DNA of 46,815 nucleotides from an uncultured Bacilli bacterium (GTDB lineage Bacteria > Bacillota_I > Bacilli_A > RF39 > UBA660), in the NCBI GenBank assembly GCA_947629165.1, contig CANRCR010000008.1:1-46815 (forward strand). Reading direction: 5' to 3'. The notes beneath the pieces were generated by a model that ran no database searches, had not been told where the DNA came from, and saw nothing but the letters and a program-made list of their open reading frames with translations. The position numbers and the translations under genes are program-made. Of the stretch, positions 31,378 to 39,963 are shown piece after piece (the stretch's first letter is position 1; each line of letters opens with the position of its first letter).

Positions 31378-31911
31378 TTACTCCTCCGGATATTTTCTTA
31401 TTCCTAAATAATATGGCAACTCTAATGGATGACGGAAAACTTCCATGGAAACAATTTTGTCCGCAGTGGTAATAATCCACCCTTCAAGATACTTTGGAAA
31501 ATGACAATAAAGTGGAAACATGTGTTTAACAATCGCATCCTCGATATAAGGATTCATTAAATCAGAAAAATAAATATAAGCGTTTTTTGCAGCTTCATAG
31601 CCGTGGACAAAAGCATGTTGACGAAAAAAACGTTTATCGAGTGGTTCCTCTCGCCAAGGATGTTCATAAAAATCATGTAAGAGTCCTGCAATCGCCACAT
31701 CTTGTACCGATAATTCAGGAAAATAAGGTTTCAATTTTTTAGCAATTCGATATCCTTGAAGAGAGACTTTTAAACAATGCGTATAAATAGAATCTTGATG
31801 ATGTAAAATTGTTTTCCTTTTTAAAAACTCTGGATGTAATAAAATAGGTTTAACCATAAGATAATATTCCGATAAATCTTCTTTCTTTTTCTTCTTATCT
31901 TTGGCTAGCAT
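31378..31911 (-). CDS. HD-domain phosphohydrolase-like protein
   Basis: 177 residues. Metal-binding pattern: H in ILHHQDSIYTHCLKVS, the HD pair in GLLHDFYEHPW, H in KHMFPLYCHFPKY, and D in ITTADKIVSM, the layout of small HD hydrolases. It is paralogous to the gene at 35028-35534, with shared MFP(L/V)... and (I)HPEFLK segments. The substrate is unknown. The ATG overlaps the preceding gene's stop by 7 bases, so it is coupled to the thioredoxin-like gene. Confidence 0.85.
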   Translation of the reverse strand: MLAKDKKKKKEDLSEYYLMVKPILLHPEFLKRKTILHHQDSIYTHCLKVSLQGYRIAKKLKPYFPELSVQDVAIAGLLHDFYEHPWREEPLDKRFFRQHAFVHGYEAAKNAYIYFSDLMNPYIEDAIVKHMFPLYCHFPKYLEGWIITTADKIVSMEVFRHPLELPYYLGIRKYPEE

Positions 31912-32612
31912 AAATCATCACAGACGATTAAATCTTGCATTTTATCCATAAAATTTTCTTTTATCGTAGCAACAGATAATCCCGAAAAATCATCCATATC
32001 TTCATCCATTGTATATAGATCGATCACACGTCCTTGTTTTAAAAACACAACCGTTGGAAAATAAAGTCGTTTAATCGAATCATCTTTTAATTCTTCATAA
32101 ACAGGAAGAGATTCCTTTAATAAATCTACTATTTGATAATAAGTATCCGTTCCTTCCTGAACCGTTGTAATCGTATCATTGGTATCGAGTTTCTTTTGAT
32201 CACGAATAGCACTAGCATCGTAATAATTAATCTGTTCGAGGCCAATTTCGTTAGCTGCGTCAAATAGAATAGGAACGATAAACCGACTACCTTGATTAGA
32301 AGGCGTTCCAAAATAAAGTACTCCCGTTCCCTTTTCTAAAAAAGTAAGCACTTCTTCTTCCGTACTGTAATGAACCAAATCGTAAGAAGTAAGTTGAACT
32401 GAAAGATAAGTATTTCCATTTTCATCTTTTTTATCATTGAGTGTTTCATAGGATTCCTTAAATTTTTCTCCACTAGACACTTCTTCCTCTTCTTCACTCG
32501 GATTTCCATTAAAAAGAAAAATACATCCTATTCCAATTAACAATGTAATTACAATTCCAATAATGACAATATAAAGCGTCGCAATTCCTCTTTGATTAAC
32601 CTTACTATTCAT
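31905..32612 (-). CDS. Membrane-anchored thioredoxin-fold protein lacking the active-site cysteines
   Basis: About 235 residues from ATG at 32612. One membrane helix (12-34), then a domain with FGTPSNQGSR (101-110) in place of the usual F(W/G)xxxCxxC(R/K), and FPTVVFLKQGRVIDLY with the expected cis-proline (about 175). The redox cysteines are replaced by P-S-N-Q, so disulfide exchange at that site is not possible. The protein ends in CDDLC, the last five residues. It is translationally coupled to the HD-domain gene. A binding or scaffolding role outside the membrane is inference. Confidence 0.72.
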   Translation of the reverse strand: MNSKVNQRGIATLYIVIIGIVITLLIGIGCIFLFNGNPSEEEEEVSSGEKFKESYETLNDKKDENGNTYLSVQLTSYDLVHYSTEEEVLTFLEKGTGVLYFGTPSNQGSRFIVPILFDAANEIGLEQINYYDASAIRDQKKLDTNDTITTVQEGTDTYYQIVDLLKESLPVYEELKDDSIKRLYFPTVVFLKQGRVIDLYTMDEDMDDFSGLSVATIKENFMDKMQDLIVCDDLC

Positions 32613-32702
32613 GAAATAACACTTCACTTTCTATTCTTTATTTTATCGAAAAACACACCCCCTGTCAACCAAACAGAAAGATAGTAACCGATACTTTCAC
32701 AC

Positions 32703-32729
32703 ATAAAAAGTGCATTTTTAATGCACTTT
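32703..32729 (-). terminator. Terminator of tRNA-Arg(CCG)
   Basis: A 9-bp stem AAAGTGCAT/ATGCACTTT (32707-32715 with 32721-32729) and a T run on the minus strand, 9 bases after the tRNA CCA. Confidence 0.88.
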
Positions 32730-32738
32730 ATAAACCAC

Positions 32739-32815
32739 TGGTGTCCACGGCGAGAGTCGAACTCGCGACCTTTGCCTTCGGAGGGCAACACTCTATCCAA
32801 CTGAGCTACGTGAAC
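32739..32815 (-). tRNA. tRNA-Arg(CCG)
   Basis: A 77-base cloverleaf with encoded CCA. Acceptor GTTCACG/CGTGGAC (one T-G pair), D-loop GTAGCTCAGTTGGATAGAG, anticodon stem TTGCC/GGCAA with loop CTCCGAA giving anticodon CCG, and T-arm GCGAG-TTCGACT-CTCGC. Confidence 0.95.
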
Positions 32816-32831
32816 AAGAAAGTTCTCTTTC

Positions 32832-32860
32832 ATTATAACACGCATTGGAACACTTGTGAA
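32832..32860 (-). promoter_or_regulatory. Promoter of tRNA-Arg(CCG)
   Basis: On the minus strand TTCACA (32855-32860), a 17-base spacer ending TGT, then TATAAT (32832-32837), 16 bases before the tRNA. Confidence 0.75.
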
Positions 32861-32863
32861 TTT

Positions 32864-33721
32864 TTATTTGAATATTTTTGGTAAAGGAGAAACCCATACT
32901 TTCTTTTGTTGAGTGATTGGATCTAAAATAACTAATCGGTTCTCATGAAGTGCTAAACGATGATACGGATTCGTAGTAGCCCCATATTTCAAATCGCCTA
33001 CTACCGGATGTCCTAGGCTTTGCATATGAACACGAATTTGATTTTTTCGACCGGTCTTAAGTTGAATATGAAGCCAAGTTTGATTATTTTCCCGTTTTTG
33101 AATTTGATAATTAGTAATGGCTAACTTTCCCTCTTTTTTATCCTTCGTAACATAGACCACATGTTCTTTATTTTCTTTTAAATAATTAGATATAGTTCCA
33201 GAAGAAGTCATTTCTCCTTCTACAATAGCACAATAAGAACGCTCGATAACCATTTCGTCCCAGTGTGTTTGATAAAGACGCTTTGTTTTTTCATTTTTAG
33301 CAAATACAACGACTCCAGAAGTATCACGATCTAAGCGATGAACGATATATATTTTATTTTTAGGATAGATTTGTTTTACATAATTACTGACCACATGATA
33401 TAAAGTTTGTTCCTTTTCTTTAGCCGTACTTATCGTCAACAATCCACTCGGTTTATCAACGACAATATAATCATCGGTTTCTTCAATAATTTTTAATCTT
33501 GAATCCGTTACTTTCCCGTAATTTTTCTTTTTTTGTATAACAATTTGATCCCCTTTTTTAAGAGCTTCGTTAAACTGGGTCGTTTTTTTACCATTATGAA
33601 AAACACTTCCACTTTGAAGCAATGACTTTACTTTTTTCCTTGATCCGTCTGGATAACACGTAAACAAAAAATCAAGAAGTGTCGTATCTTTATCAACGAT
33701 AAAAGAAATATCCTTTTTCAT
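32864..33721 (-). CDS. RluA-family RNA pseudouridine synthase
   Basis: 285 residues. An N-terminal S4-like RNA-binding domain (LLDFLFTCYPDGSRKKVKSLLQSGSV ... GKKT) is followed by the catalytic domain with HRLDRDTSGVVVFAKN, whose Asp attacks the base. Later come LKTGRKNQIRVHMQSLGHPVVGDLKYG and RLALHENRL, all typical of RluA/RluC/RluD proteins that modify uridines in rRNA or tRNA. The target site is not determined. GAGGGATG precedes the ATG. Confidence 0.93.
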   Translation of the reverse strand: MKKDISFIVDKDTTLLDFLFTCYPDGSRKKVKSLLQSGSVFHNGKKTTQFNEALKKGDQIVIQKKKNYGKVTDSRLKIIEETDDYIVVDKPSGLLTISTAKEKEQTLYHVVSNYVKQIYPKNKIYIVHRLDRDTSGVVVFAKNEKTKRLYQTHWDEMVIERSYCAIVEGEMTSSGTISNYLKENKEHVVYVTKDKKEGKLAITNYQIQKRENNQTWLHIQLKTGRKNQIRVHMQSLGHPVVGDLKYGATTNPYHRLALHENRLVILDPITQQKKVWVSPLPKIFK

Positions 33722-33763
33722 AATTCATCCCTCTTACTAACACGAAGTATATCATAATAAAGA

Positions 33764-33789
33764 AAAAAGAAAAAGCCATAAAGGCTTTT
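33764..33789 (-). terminator. Rho-independent terminator after the DUF1292-like gene
   Basis: AAAAGCC/GGCTTTT (33771-33777 with 33783-33789) and a T-rich tract on the minus strand, directly after the 78-residue gene. Confidence 0.82.
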
Positions 33790-33792
33790 AAA

Positions 33793-34029
33793 TCATGATC
33801 CCTGGTGCTCTGTAAACAATTTCATTGCTTGCCTAAATTCATCTTCACTATCCAAATAGCAAAAATAAGATTTATTATTTTCTTGCTCTACTCTACGAAC
33901 ACAAATATCGTGTTGATTCTCGATATTAGAAAAATAACAATATCTTTTATTATTGGCTGTAATATCTTTCAAAACGTAGTAGTCTTTTCCGTTATCTAAA
34001 GTAACAATCGTAACATCATAATCTTGCAT
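33793..34029 (-). CDS. Small DUF1292-like protein
   Basis: 78 residues, soluble, strand-rich: DVTIVTLDNGKDYYVLKDI ... KRYCYFSNIEN ... FCYLDSEDEFRQAMKLFTEHQ. The opening (a strand, DNGK-D, YVLKDI, then a tyrosine-rich strand) and the closing DSEDEFRQAMKLF helix resemble the DUF1292 group of small Firmicute proteins (function unknown). AGGAGG lies 9 bases before the ATG. It overlaps the preceding gene by 14 bases. Confidence 0.75.
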   Translation of the reverse strand: MQDYDVTIVTLDNGKDYYVLKDITANNKRYCYFSNIENQHDICVRRVEQENNKSYFCYLDSEDEFRQAMKLFTEHQGS

Positions 34030-34780
34030 TTTGACTGGCCTCCTCTTTTACGGATGATTCAAGGAAGTTACTCATACGACTTTCTTGATAATTTATATAA
34101 ACTTTCATATCGGGAGCATTGTTATATACTGTACCATCATCAGAAACATAATAATAGCCTCGGTTCAACAACATTTTTTCAGTCGCCGTTTTTCCATCTT
34201 CCGTATCATAAAAACCATAATCATTTAACACTTGTTGAAAATTTGCATCTCGTGCCTCTTCGGGAGACCCTTGACGAACTAAATAAAATAAGAAATCTTG
34301 ATCCTTTGTATCTTTTAAATCAAGATGATACTGATCAGCAATTTGATCATAGACCACAAAACGAAATGGTTCGGACTCAGGTAATCGACTAGGGATTTCC
34401 GCTTGAAGATTTTCTATCATTGTTTGAGATAATTGACGGGTATCTAAATAATTTGAAACAATATGAGAAGTCTGTACGACAGACGCAACGATGGCAGCCG
34501 CCACAGCAATCGTAGTAAAAGAAGTTAAAGCCTCCGACAAAGCATTCTTTTTAACAACAAAATGGCCATTTTCTACACTTAATTCACTTTTAAAACTACC
34601 GCCTAAATTGACAAGTTTTGCTTTAATCCCTTCTGGATTAGCAAATTGAATCGGCGTTTTCTTCCTTGTATTCGTAGAAACACTTTGTAAAGTAGCTCTT
34701 TTTAAATCTTCTTCGACAACCTGATCATAATGTTTGTTAACAAGGTTCATCGCTTGATTTGATTTTTCGATATCTTCCAT
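34016..34780 (-). CDS. Hypothetical single-pass membrane protein
   Basis: 254 residues: a helical polar N-terminus (about 1-80), one small-residue-rich helix (SFTTIAVAAAIVASVVQTSHIV, about 87-108), then a soluble domain with FRFVVYDQIADQYHLDL and DTEDGKTATEKMLLNRGYYYVSDDGTVY. No family recognised. The ribosome site is AGTAGGTG. It overlaps the DUF1292-like gene by 14 bases; the pair is flanked by an RluA-type gene and tRNA-Arg(CCT). Confidence 0.72.
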   Translation of the reverse strand: MEDIEKSNQAMNLVNKHYDQVVEEDLKRATLQSVSTNTRKKTPIQFANPEGIKAKLVNLGGSFKSELSVENGHFVVKKNALSEALTSFTTIAVAAAIVASVVQTSHIVSNYLDTRQLSQTMIENLQAEIPSRLPESEPFRFVVYDQIADQYHLDLKDTKDQDFLFYLVRQGSPEEARDANFQQVLNDYGFYDTEDGKTATEKMLLNRGYYYVSDDGTVYNNAPDMKVYINYQESRMSNFLESSVKEEASQNARL

Positions 34781-34849
34781 ATAATCACCTACTATAATAA
34801 GAATAAATCATTCTTTTTCGTTTGTCAAAATAAAAGCATAGGAAAGCGG

Positions 34850-34880
34850 ATAAAAAAAAGAAAGATGTAAAATCTTCCTT
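34850..34880 (-). terminator. Terminator of tRNA-Arg(CCT)
   Basis: AAGGAAGAT/ATCTTTCTT stem (about 34858-34866 with 34872-34880, one G-U pair) and a T run on the minus strand, 12 bases after the tRNA. Confidence 0.75.
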
Positions 34881-34892
34881 TATCTTATAAAA

Positions 34893-34969
<77 letters not shown>

Positions 34970-35027
34970 ACTCCTCTTTCATTTTATAAGAGCACCTTAT
35001 TTTCGTCAAGAAAAAAGAAAAGAATCT

Positions 35028-35534
35028 TTATCTTAAGGCATTCATAGAAATGACCAATAAGAACGACATTGCTGCCGATAATTCTCTTCTTAAACTAAAT
35101 CCTTTTTCATATACCGATACAATATCATCGACAAGATCGACAATCCAACTCTCCAAATATTTTGGAACCATAGGAGCTACCGGGAACATATGTGTTAAAA
35201 TCATATCTTGTTCTTTTTCGGATAATGTAAAATATTTATTTGCATTTTCAAGCGCAAATTTTGGATGATTTACTAAAATTTCTGCACGTTCTTTTTTATC
35301 GATATTTTCGTTTTCCTCAAAGAAGAAATCGTGTAATAGAGCCCCTCTTGCGGTTTCTTCATAATCCAAATGCAACATTTTAGCAATACGATAAGAATAA
35401 TAAGAAACACGTAGAGAATGATCGTAACGATCCATTCCATGATGAGGAATATCTTTTAATTTTAAAAATTCAGGATGTTCTAATATATCACTAACGATAC
35501 AGAGATATTTTCTATCTTTATATCCAGCACTCAT
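35028..35534 (-). CDS. HD-domain phosphohydrolase-like protein (second copy)
   Basis: 168 residues with the small HD layout: H in DIPHHGMDRYDHSLRVS, the HD pair in GALLHDFFFEE, H in LTHMFPVAPMVPKYLESWI and D in DLVDDIVSVYE. It resembles the HD gene at 31378-31911 along its length, so the two are paralogs. The C-terminus (LRRELSAAMSFLLVISMNALR) is hydrophobic and might touch the membrane. AGAGGTG precedes the ATG. A strong promoter and a hairpin at the mRNA 5' end lie upstream. Confidence 0.85.
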   Translation of the reverse strand: MSAGYKDRKYLCIVSDILEHPEFLKLKDIPHHGMDRYDHSLRVSYYSYRIAKMLHLDYEETARGALLHDFFFEENENIDKKERAEILVNHPKFALENANKYFTLSEKEQDMILTHMFPVAPMVPKYLESWIVDLVDDIVSVYEKGFSLRRELSAAMSFLLVISMNALR

Positions 35535-35610
35535 CTATTTTCACCTCTAGAACTATTACATTATATTAAATTATATCCGGATTTATTAACGAATAAACCC
35601 ACAAAACAAC

Positions 35611-35629
35611 CACGTTATATTTTAACGTG
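35611..35629 (-). promoter_or_regulatory. Hairpin at the 5' end of the HD-gene leader
   Basis: A 7-bp stem CACGTTA/TAACGTG (35611-35617 with 35623-35629) with a 5-base loop. The predicted start near 35630 places it at the very 5' end of the transcript, where such hairpins can stabilise mRNA. The leader then runs about 76 bases to the ATG with no other motif I recognise. Confidence 0.5.
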
Positions 35630-35636
35630 TATTATC

Positions 35637-35665
35637 ATTATAGCACAAAGAGCAAAAAAATGCAA
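35637..35665 (-). promoter_or_regulatory. Promoter of the second HD-domain gene
   Basis: On the minus strand TTGCAT (35660-35665), a 17-base spacer ending in TGC, then TATAAT (35637-35642), an extended -10 promoter. Confidence 0.7.
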
Positions 35666-35677
35666 CTTTCATACCCC

Positions 35678-35700
35678 AAAAAAGGGAGAACGCGTCCCCC
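35678..35700 (-). terminator. Probable terminator after comEC
   Basis: On the minus strand GGGGGA/TCTCCC (one G-U pair) with a short loop, then TTTTTT. A second inverted repeat, ACGCTAA/TTAGCGT (about 35712-35730), stands between it and the comEC stop. Confidence 0.65.
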
Positions 35701-35723
35701 ACTCTATATAAACGCTAATCACG

Positions 35724-37739
35724 TTAGCGTCCTAAAATATTATATGGTGGATAAAATTGAAGCGTGTTATTTTTTAAATCAACTTGAACACTTCCCACTT
35801 CACTTGTTAAATAATAAGCTACACCGTATTTACTTAAATTCGCTAAAGTATTTGGATGCGGATGATGATAACGATTATTTTTTCCAACCGAGATAATTGC
35901 CCATCGTGGTTTTAAATAAGCAATAAAAGAATCACTTGTACTCGTTTTAGAACCATGATGTGCCACTTTCAAATAATCCACTTTTGATAATTGATATTTT
36001 TTCATTAAAGACACCTCCTCCTTACTCGTCATATCGCCGGTAAATAAAAAAGATAAACCTTTTCCAGAAACATAAAAAATACAACTGTTTTCGTTTTCTG
36101 AATCTCCTTTTTGTGTAAGACTATAAAAAGATAGAGAACCGCTTTGAAAATGAAGTCCTTCTTGACAAGTTTGAGTAGGAATCTTCAAACTTTGTGCTTT
36201 CATTAAAATACTTTTTTCACTTTCATTAAGACTCGATGGATTATAGATAAGATGCTGAACTGTGACTTTATCCATAATTGCCAAAGCATTTCCTAAATGA
36301 TCATCATCCCCGTGACTTAAAATTAAATAATCTAAAGAAGTAGTTCCGGTCGCCTCTAAAAAAGATAATACCTCCTTGGTATGCGTATTTCCAGTATCCA
36401 ATAAAATGTGAGATCCCAAGGACGAAAAATAAGTAGCATCTCCTTGTCCTACATCTAAAAAAACAATTTCTTCACGAAACAAAGGAAGAACGAACAACAA
36501 AGGAAGAAGTACAAATGATGTAAACAAATTTTTCCAAGAACGATAAAAAATAAAACAAAGGATACCAATTACTAAAAGAATCCACAAAATTAAAGTTAAA
36601 ACAGAAGGCTTTCCATAAATAAAAATCAAAGAGTTAAATGAACTCATGTATAATGACAACTGTTCAAAAATAGAAATAAAAATGGAAACAACCGAGTCCA
36701 GTATAGGAAAGAAAAAAGTAAGAATGAAACAAGGTAATAAGAAAGTATCAAAATAAGGAATAAAGAAAGTGTTTAATAAAATACTCATCCAATTTACTTT
36801 ATAAAAAAACCAAAGCTGAATCGGCAAACTGACCAGAAAGACAAAGAGACTACTACGAAAAAAAGAAAACAATTTAGATTTCGTTACTTTTTTAGGATAA
36901 AAAAGAATAAAAGAACTACTTAAGATAACCGAATACCAAAATCCGACTTGATCCACAAAAAAGGGATTAATTAATAAAAGCACCCCAATCGAAAGTAAAA
37001 TGATTTCTGTTTTACGATAACGTTTTCCAAACAAATGATTAAGTAAGCGACTGATAAAAGCACGTAGATAAGCGACGTTTTCATGTAATAAAAGAAAACT
37101 GATAAAAAGAACCAATCCCTTTAATTTAGGAAAAGACTTAAGTTTTCGATCTAACAGTTGAAAATGCATTCCTGAAAAGGCAAATAAATGCGTAAGTCCA
37201 TTCGTCTTAAAACTAGTCATTAACGGTTCGGAAATAGCACTGGAGTCCCCTAGGAAGATAGCTTTTAAATAAGGCATCGCGTGCTTACTACAATTCATTT
37301 GATGAAGCAATAATCCTTTTATTGAAAAAAAAGTATCCATTTCTTCAATTGATTGAATAGTAAGATAATAAAAAATAGATTTTGATCGATAGTACGTTTG
37401 CCAAGAGGAAAGATAAGGAAACGTACTAGCAGGAATCGGCTCCAACACTCCATGAACTCGAACCAAACTTCCCACTTGAATCGATGGGTCTAAAAAAGAT
37501 TCAAAATAAGTGCCTATTAAACGTTCAGGCGTATCGAGTACTATTCGAAAATAATTATCATGATTTTCAATAGCTATAACCGTACCTTCAAAAAAGGTTA
37601 CATCCGGTGCATAAATACTTTTAGGAGGCCATATAAAATAACGTAAAACAAAGATAAAAGAGGTAACAACAAGAAAGAAAAGTACTTCACGATGAAATGG
37701 TAATCTGGTCCTTAAGTGCTTCAAAAACGCTTTCACCAA
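35724..37739 (-). CDS. comEC: ComEC/Rec2-family competence protein (DNA channel)
   Basis: 671 residues. N-terminal membrane/OB-like region, a central competence domain with about eight helices (including GLTHLFAFSGMHFQLL), and a C-terminal metallo-beta-lactamase domain with SHGDDDHLGNA, FTGDM, VAHHGSKTST and VGKNNRYHHPHP. ComEC moves one strand of transforming DNA across the membrane; the beta-lactamase domain is thought to be the nuclease for the other strand. All its metal ligands appear present. The start is TTG at 37739 or GTG at 37736 (AAAAGGA just upstream). Either way the start lies about 50 bases inside comEA, and both frames are complete. Confidence 0.92.
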   Translation of the reverse strand: MVKAFLKHLRTRLPFHREVLFFLVVTSFIFVLRYFIWPPKSIYAPDVTFFEGTVIAIENHDNYFRIVLDTPERLIGTYFESFLDPSIQVGSLVRVHGVLEPIPASTFPYLSSWQTYYRSKSIFYYLTIQSIEEMDTFFSIKGLLLHQMNCSKHAMPYLKAIFLGDSSAISEPLMTSFKTNGLTHLFAFSGMHFQLLDRKLKSFPKLKGLVLFISFLLLHENVAYLRAFISRLLNHLFGKRYRKTEIILLSIGVLLLINPFFVDQVGFWYSVILSSSFILFYPKKVTKSKLFSFFRSSLFVFLVSLPIQLWFFYKVNWMSILLNTFFIPYFDTFLLPCFILTFFFPILDSVVSIFISIFEQLSLYMSSFNSLIFIYGKPSVLTLILWILLVIGILCFIFYRSWKNLFTSFVLLPLLFVLPLFREEIVFLDVGQGDATYFSSLGSHILLDTGNTHTKEVLSFLEATGTTSLDYLILSHGDDDHLGNALAIMDKVTVQHLIYNPSSLNESEKSILMKAQSLKIPTQTCQEGLHFQSGSLSFYSLTQKGDSENENSCIFYVSGKGLSFLFTGDMTSKEEVSLMKKYQLSKVDYLKVAHHGSKTSTSDSFIAYLKPRWAIISVGKNNRYHHPHPNTLANLSKYGVAYYLTSEVGSVQVDLKNNTLQFYPPYNILGR

Positions 37740-38451
37740 TTCCTTTTACTTCTAATAATTCTTCAATTTTTTGAAAAGATTTTTCTTTTCGATACGCAAG
37801 AATAGCTTCCGCTTTTGCTTCCCCTATTCCAGGTAAAGTCATCAAATCTTCTTTAGTAGCCCGATTGATATCAATAATACTTTTTGTAGGTGCAACAGCA
37901 GATTCCTTCTCACTAGTCTCATTCGAAGCGAGATGATTACTTTCGATACAAGCATCATTCTCTATTTCCGAAAGCGTCTTACAGCCTTCAAGTGCTTGTT
38001 CTTTTTTTTCCTTCATTTCAGTAAACGACGTAACTTCTTTCTTATTATAGACAATGATAACCATTTGATCTTCCACTTTCTTACTTAAATTAAGCCATGA
38101 AGTATCCCCTTGTTTAGTAATACCTCCCGCTAAGGTAAGTGCATCGATAACCCGCATGGAAGAATCGACATAATACGTTCCAGGAGATGCCACTTCCCCT
38201 TTAATATCGACCATCCATTTTACACTTTCGATTGCATCATCCGAAGATGGTTCCTCGATTTGAGAAGACGCATCCGACGACATGACTAAAAGAGGAGTCT
38301 CTTCAGGTAAATCAATTTTTGAAGTCTCTTTACGCAGTTGTAAATAATAAGAAACAAGAATCCCTATACCCGAAAGTAAAAAAGTTACTAGCACAATCCC
38401 CTTCCAAATTTTTACTCTTTTTTCATCAAAAACACGTAAATGTTGGCGCAT
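37687..38451 (-). CDS. comEA: ComEA-type competence DNA receptor
   Basis: About 254 residues. One membrane helix near the N-terminus (IWKGIVLVTFLLSGIGILVSYY), an acidic linker, a SLBB domain (VDIKGEVASPGTYYVDSSMRVIDAL, LAGGITKQGD), a second linker, and a C-terminal helix-hairpin-helix pair (INRATKEDLMTLPGIGEAKAEAIL, IEELLEVKGIG). ComEA binds incoming double-stranded DNA outside the membrane. The ATG at 38451 has AAGGAAG 8 bases upstream and is preferred over the in-frame GTG at 38460. It is first in a comEA-comEC unit; no comEB-type gene is present. Confidence 0.93.
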   Translation of the reverse strand: MRQHLRVFDEKRVKIWKGIVLVTFLLSGIGILVSYYLQLRKETSKIDLPEETPLLVMSSDASSQIEEPSSDDAIESVKWMVDIKGEVASPGTYYVDSSMRVIDALTLAGGITKQGDTSWLNLSKKVEDQMVIIVYNKKEVTSFTEMKEKKEQALEGCKTLSEIENDACIESNHLASNETSEKESAVAPTKSIIDINRATKEDLMTLPGIGEAKAEAILAYRKEKSFQKIEELLEVKGIGESVFEALKDQITISS

Positions 38452-38483
38452 CTTTCTCACTTCCTTCTACTCTTATTATTCCA

Positions 38484-38512
38484 AAAAAAAGAGCCCTTGA
38501 CTTAGGCTTTTT
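38484..38512 (-). terminator. Probable terminator after ftsW
   Basis: An imperfect AGCC/GGCT-centred stem with A/T extensions (about 38490-38512), followed by a run of eight T on the minus strand, overlapping the ftsW stop. Confidence 0.5.
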
Positions 38513-39671
38513 CTAATTTTTTTGCTTTTCGTGCCGCAAGTGCTTCTTCGCGTAATTTAGTCTCGATATGAACCCGTTCCACAACGGTAAGAGAAAATAC
38601 TAATACCATCGTATAACTTCCACCATAACTCATAAAAGGAAGCGGTACACCCGTAAGTGGTAACAATCCGAAAAGTCCACCCAAATTAATAACAATATGC
38701 ATAAAAATGTAGACCGCTACGCCATAACACATAAGCGCGCCTTGATTGGTATAACTTTCTCGGCCAATTTTCACAATTCTTCCCAACAGTAAGAAGTAAA
38801 GAATAATAATACCGGTAGCAAAAACACATCCCAATTCTTCAATAACAATAGCAAAAATAGAATCGGTATGCGGTTCCGGTAAATAAAGATACTTTTGCGT
38901 ACTATTTCCTAAACCAACTCCAAACGCTCCCCCATTATTAATCGCAATATAACCATTACAAACTTGATATCCTGTCTCCTCCGTATAACGGCTACATGGA
39001 TTTTGAAAATTAAACCGTTGAAGTTGCCGTTCCAATAAAACTTCTTTTCCAGAACCGATCATAACAAACAAAAATACAAAGACTGCACCAATACCTAAAA
39101 GAACAATCCGCATCTTAATTTCAGAAGCAATTGGAGTAGCTAAAAAAAGGAAGCCCACAATTGCTAAGAAAATCATCATTGTTCCAAAATCCGGTTGTAA
39201 AAAGATAAGTACAGCAATCGCTCCTGCTATTAACAAAGGAAATAAACTTACTGTATAACGATCCAATTTATCTTTATTTTTATCATAATAAGAAGCCATC
39301 CAAATAATGATAATCAATTTAGCAAATTCCGAGGGTTGAATACTAAAAAATCCAAAATCAAACCAACTGATAGCCTTATTTCGAATAGTTCCATAAATTA
39401 AAAGTACAAACAAAATAGCCGTAATAACAATAACGGCAAGCCAAGAAAGCGGTCCATAAGATTTCGTAGTAAATCGGATCAGTAAACAGGATGCAACTAA
39501 ACTGGCAAGTAAAAAGATAGCTTGCTTCATAAAATAATTATAAGAATTAGCACTATTCTTCATAAAAGCAATAACATTAGACGACGAAAAAATCATTACT
39601 AAACCAATTGCAAATAAAATAAATGCAATCACTAATAAAGGTTTGTCGATATGTTTTATAATTTTTCGCAT
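38502..39671 (-). CDS. ftsW: SEDS peptidoglycan glycosyltransferase, FtsW type
   Basis: About 389 residues with ten membrane helices. SEDS motifs: FFSIQPSEFAKL near the middle, the large outer loop with GNSTQKYLYLPEPHTDSIFAIVIEELG (catalytic-loop Asp in the HTDS motif), and the C-terminal GLLPLTGVPLPFMSYGGS. FtsW polymerises septal glycan with its partner PBP; the LPEPHTDSIFAIVIEELG form is typical of FtsW/SpoVE rather than RodA. SpoVE cannot be excluded. Start ATG at 39671 (an in-frame GTG at 39680 is the alternative; AAGG lies between). Confidence 0.9.
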   Translation of the reverse strand: MRKIIKHIDKPLLVIAFILFAIGLVMIFSSSNVIAFMKNSANSYNYFMKQAIFLLASLVASCLLIRFTTKSYGPLSWLAVIVITAILFVLLIYGTIRNKAISWFDFGFFSIQPSEFAKLIIIIWMASYYDKNKDKLDRYTVSLFPLLIAGAIAVLIFLQPDFGTMMIFLAIVGFLFLATPIASEIKMRIVLLGIGAVFVFLFVMIGSGKEVLLERQLQRFNFQNPCSRYTEETGYQVCNGYIAINNGGAFGVGLGNSTQKYLYLPEPHTDSIFAIVIEELGCVFATGIIILYFLLLGRIVKIGRESYTNQGALMCYGVAVYIFMHIVINLGGLFGLLPLTGVPLPFMSYGGSYTMVLVFSLTVVERVHIETKLREEALAARKAKKLEKA

Positions 39672-39804
39672 CTTTTTCACTTACCTTCTAGGATAATCAT
39701 ACCATAAAATATAGGATTAATTAAGATTTTTTTAGTCATTTATAATAGCAAAAGTAAAGTAAATGGAATAATTTATATTAGATTATCATAAAGGAGGAAT
39801 GAAT

Positions 39805-39960
39805 ATGTATTACTATGGTGGCGGTTCTTGCGGATGCGGTAATTACATGCCTTACCCTTGCTATGGTCAAAGTGGTAATGGAGGAACATCTTACTACGCA
39901 ATCGTTTTAGTCTTATTTATCTTATTAGTTATCGTTATTGGATCACACTTTACAAGATAA
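39805..39960 (+). CDS. YjcZ-family sporulation peptide
   Basis: 51 residues. A glycine/tyrosine/cysteine-rich start (MYYYGGGSCGCGNYMPYPCYG), a short linker (QSGNGGTS), and one hydrophobic helix beginning YYAIVLVLFILLVIVIGSHF. This matches the small YjcZ-type proteins of sporulating Firmicutes, found in spores or expressed during sporulation. The ATG at 39805 follows AAGGAGG by 7 bases; an earlier ATG at 39799 is too close to it. Upstream, CATAAAATA (39703-39711) fits a mother-cell sigma-K -10, but it is far from the start, so that assignment is weak. Confidence 0.88.
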   Translation: MYYYGGGSCGCGNYMPYPCYGQSGNGGTSYYAIVLVLFILLVIVIGSHFTR

Positions 39961-39963
39961 AAA

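Noticed and set aside
37687-37739. Frameshift joining comEA and comEC
   Set aside because: ComEA ends normally after its second helix-hairpin-helix and ComEC begins with a normal first helix; the genes simply overlap by about 50 bases.
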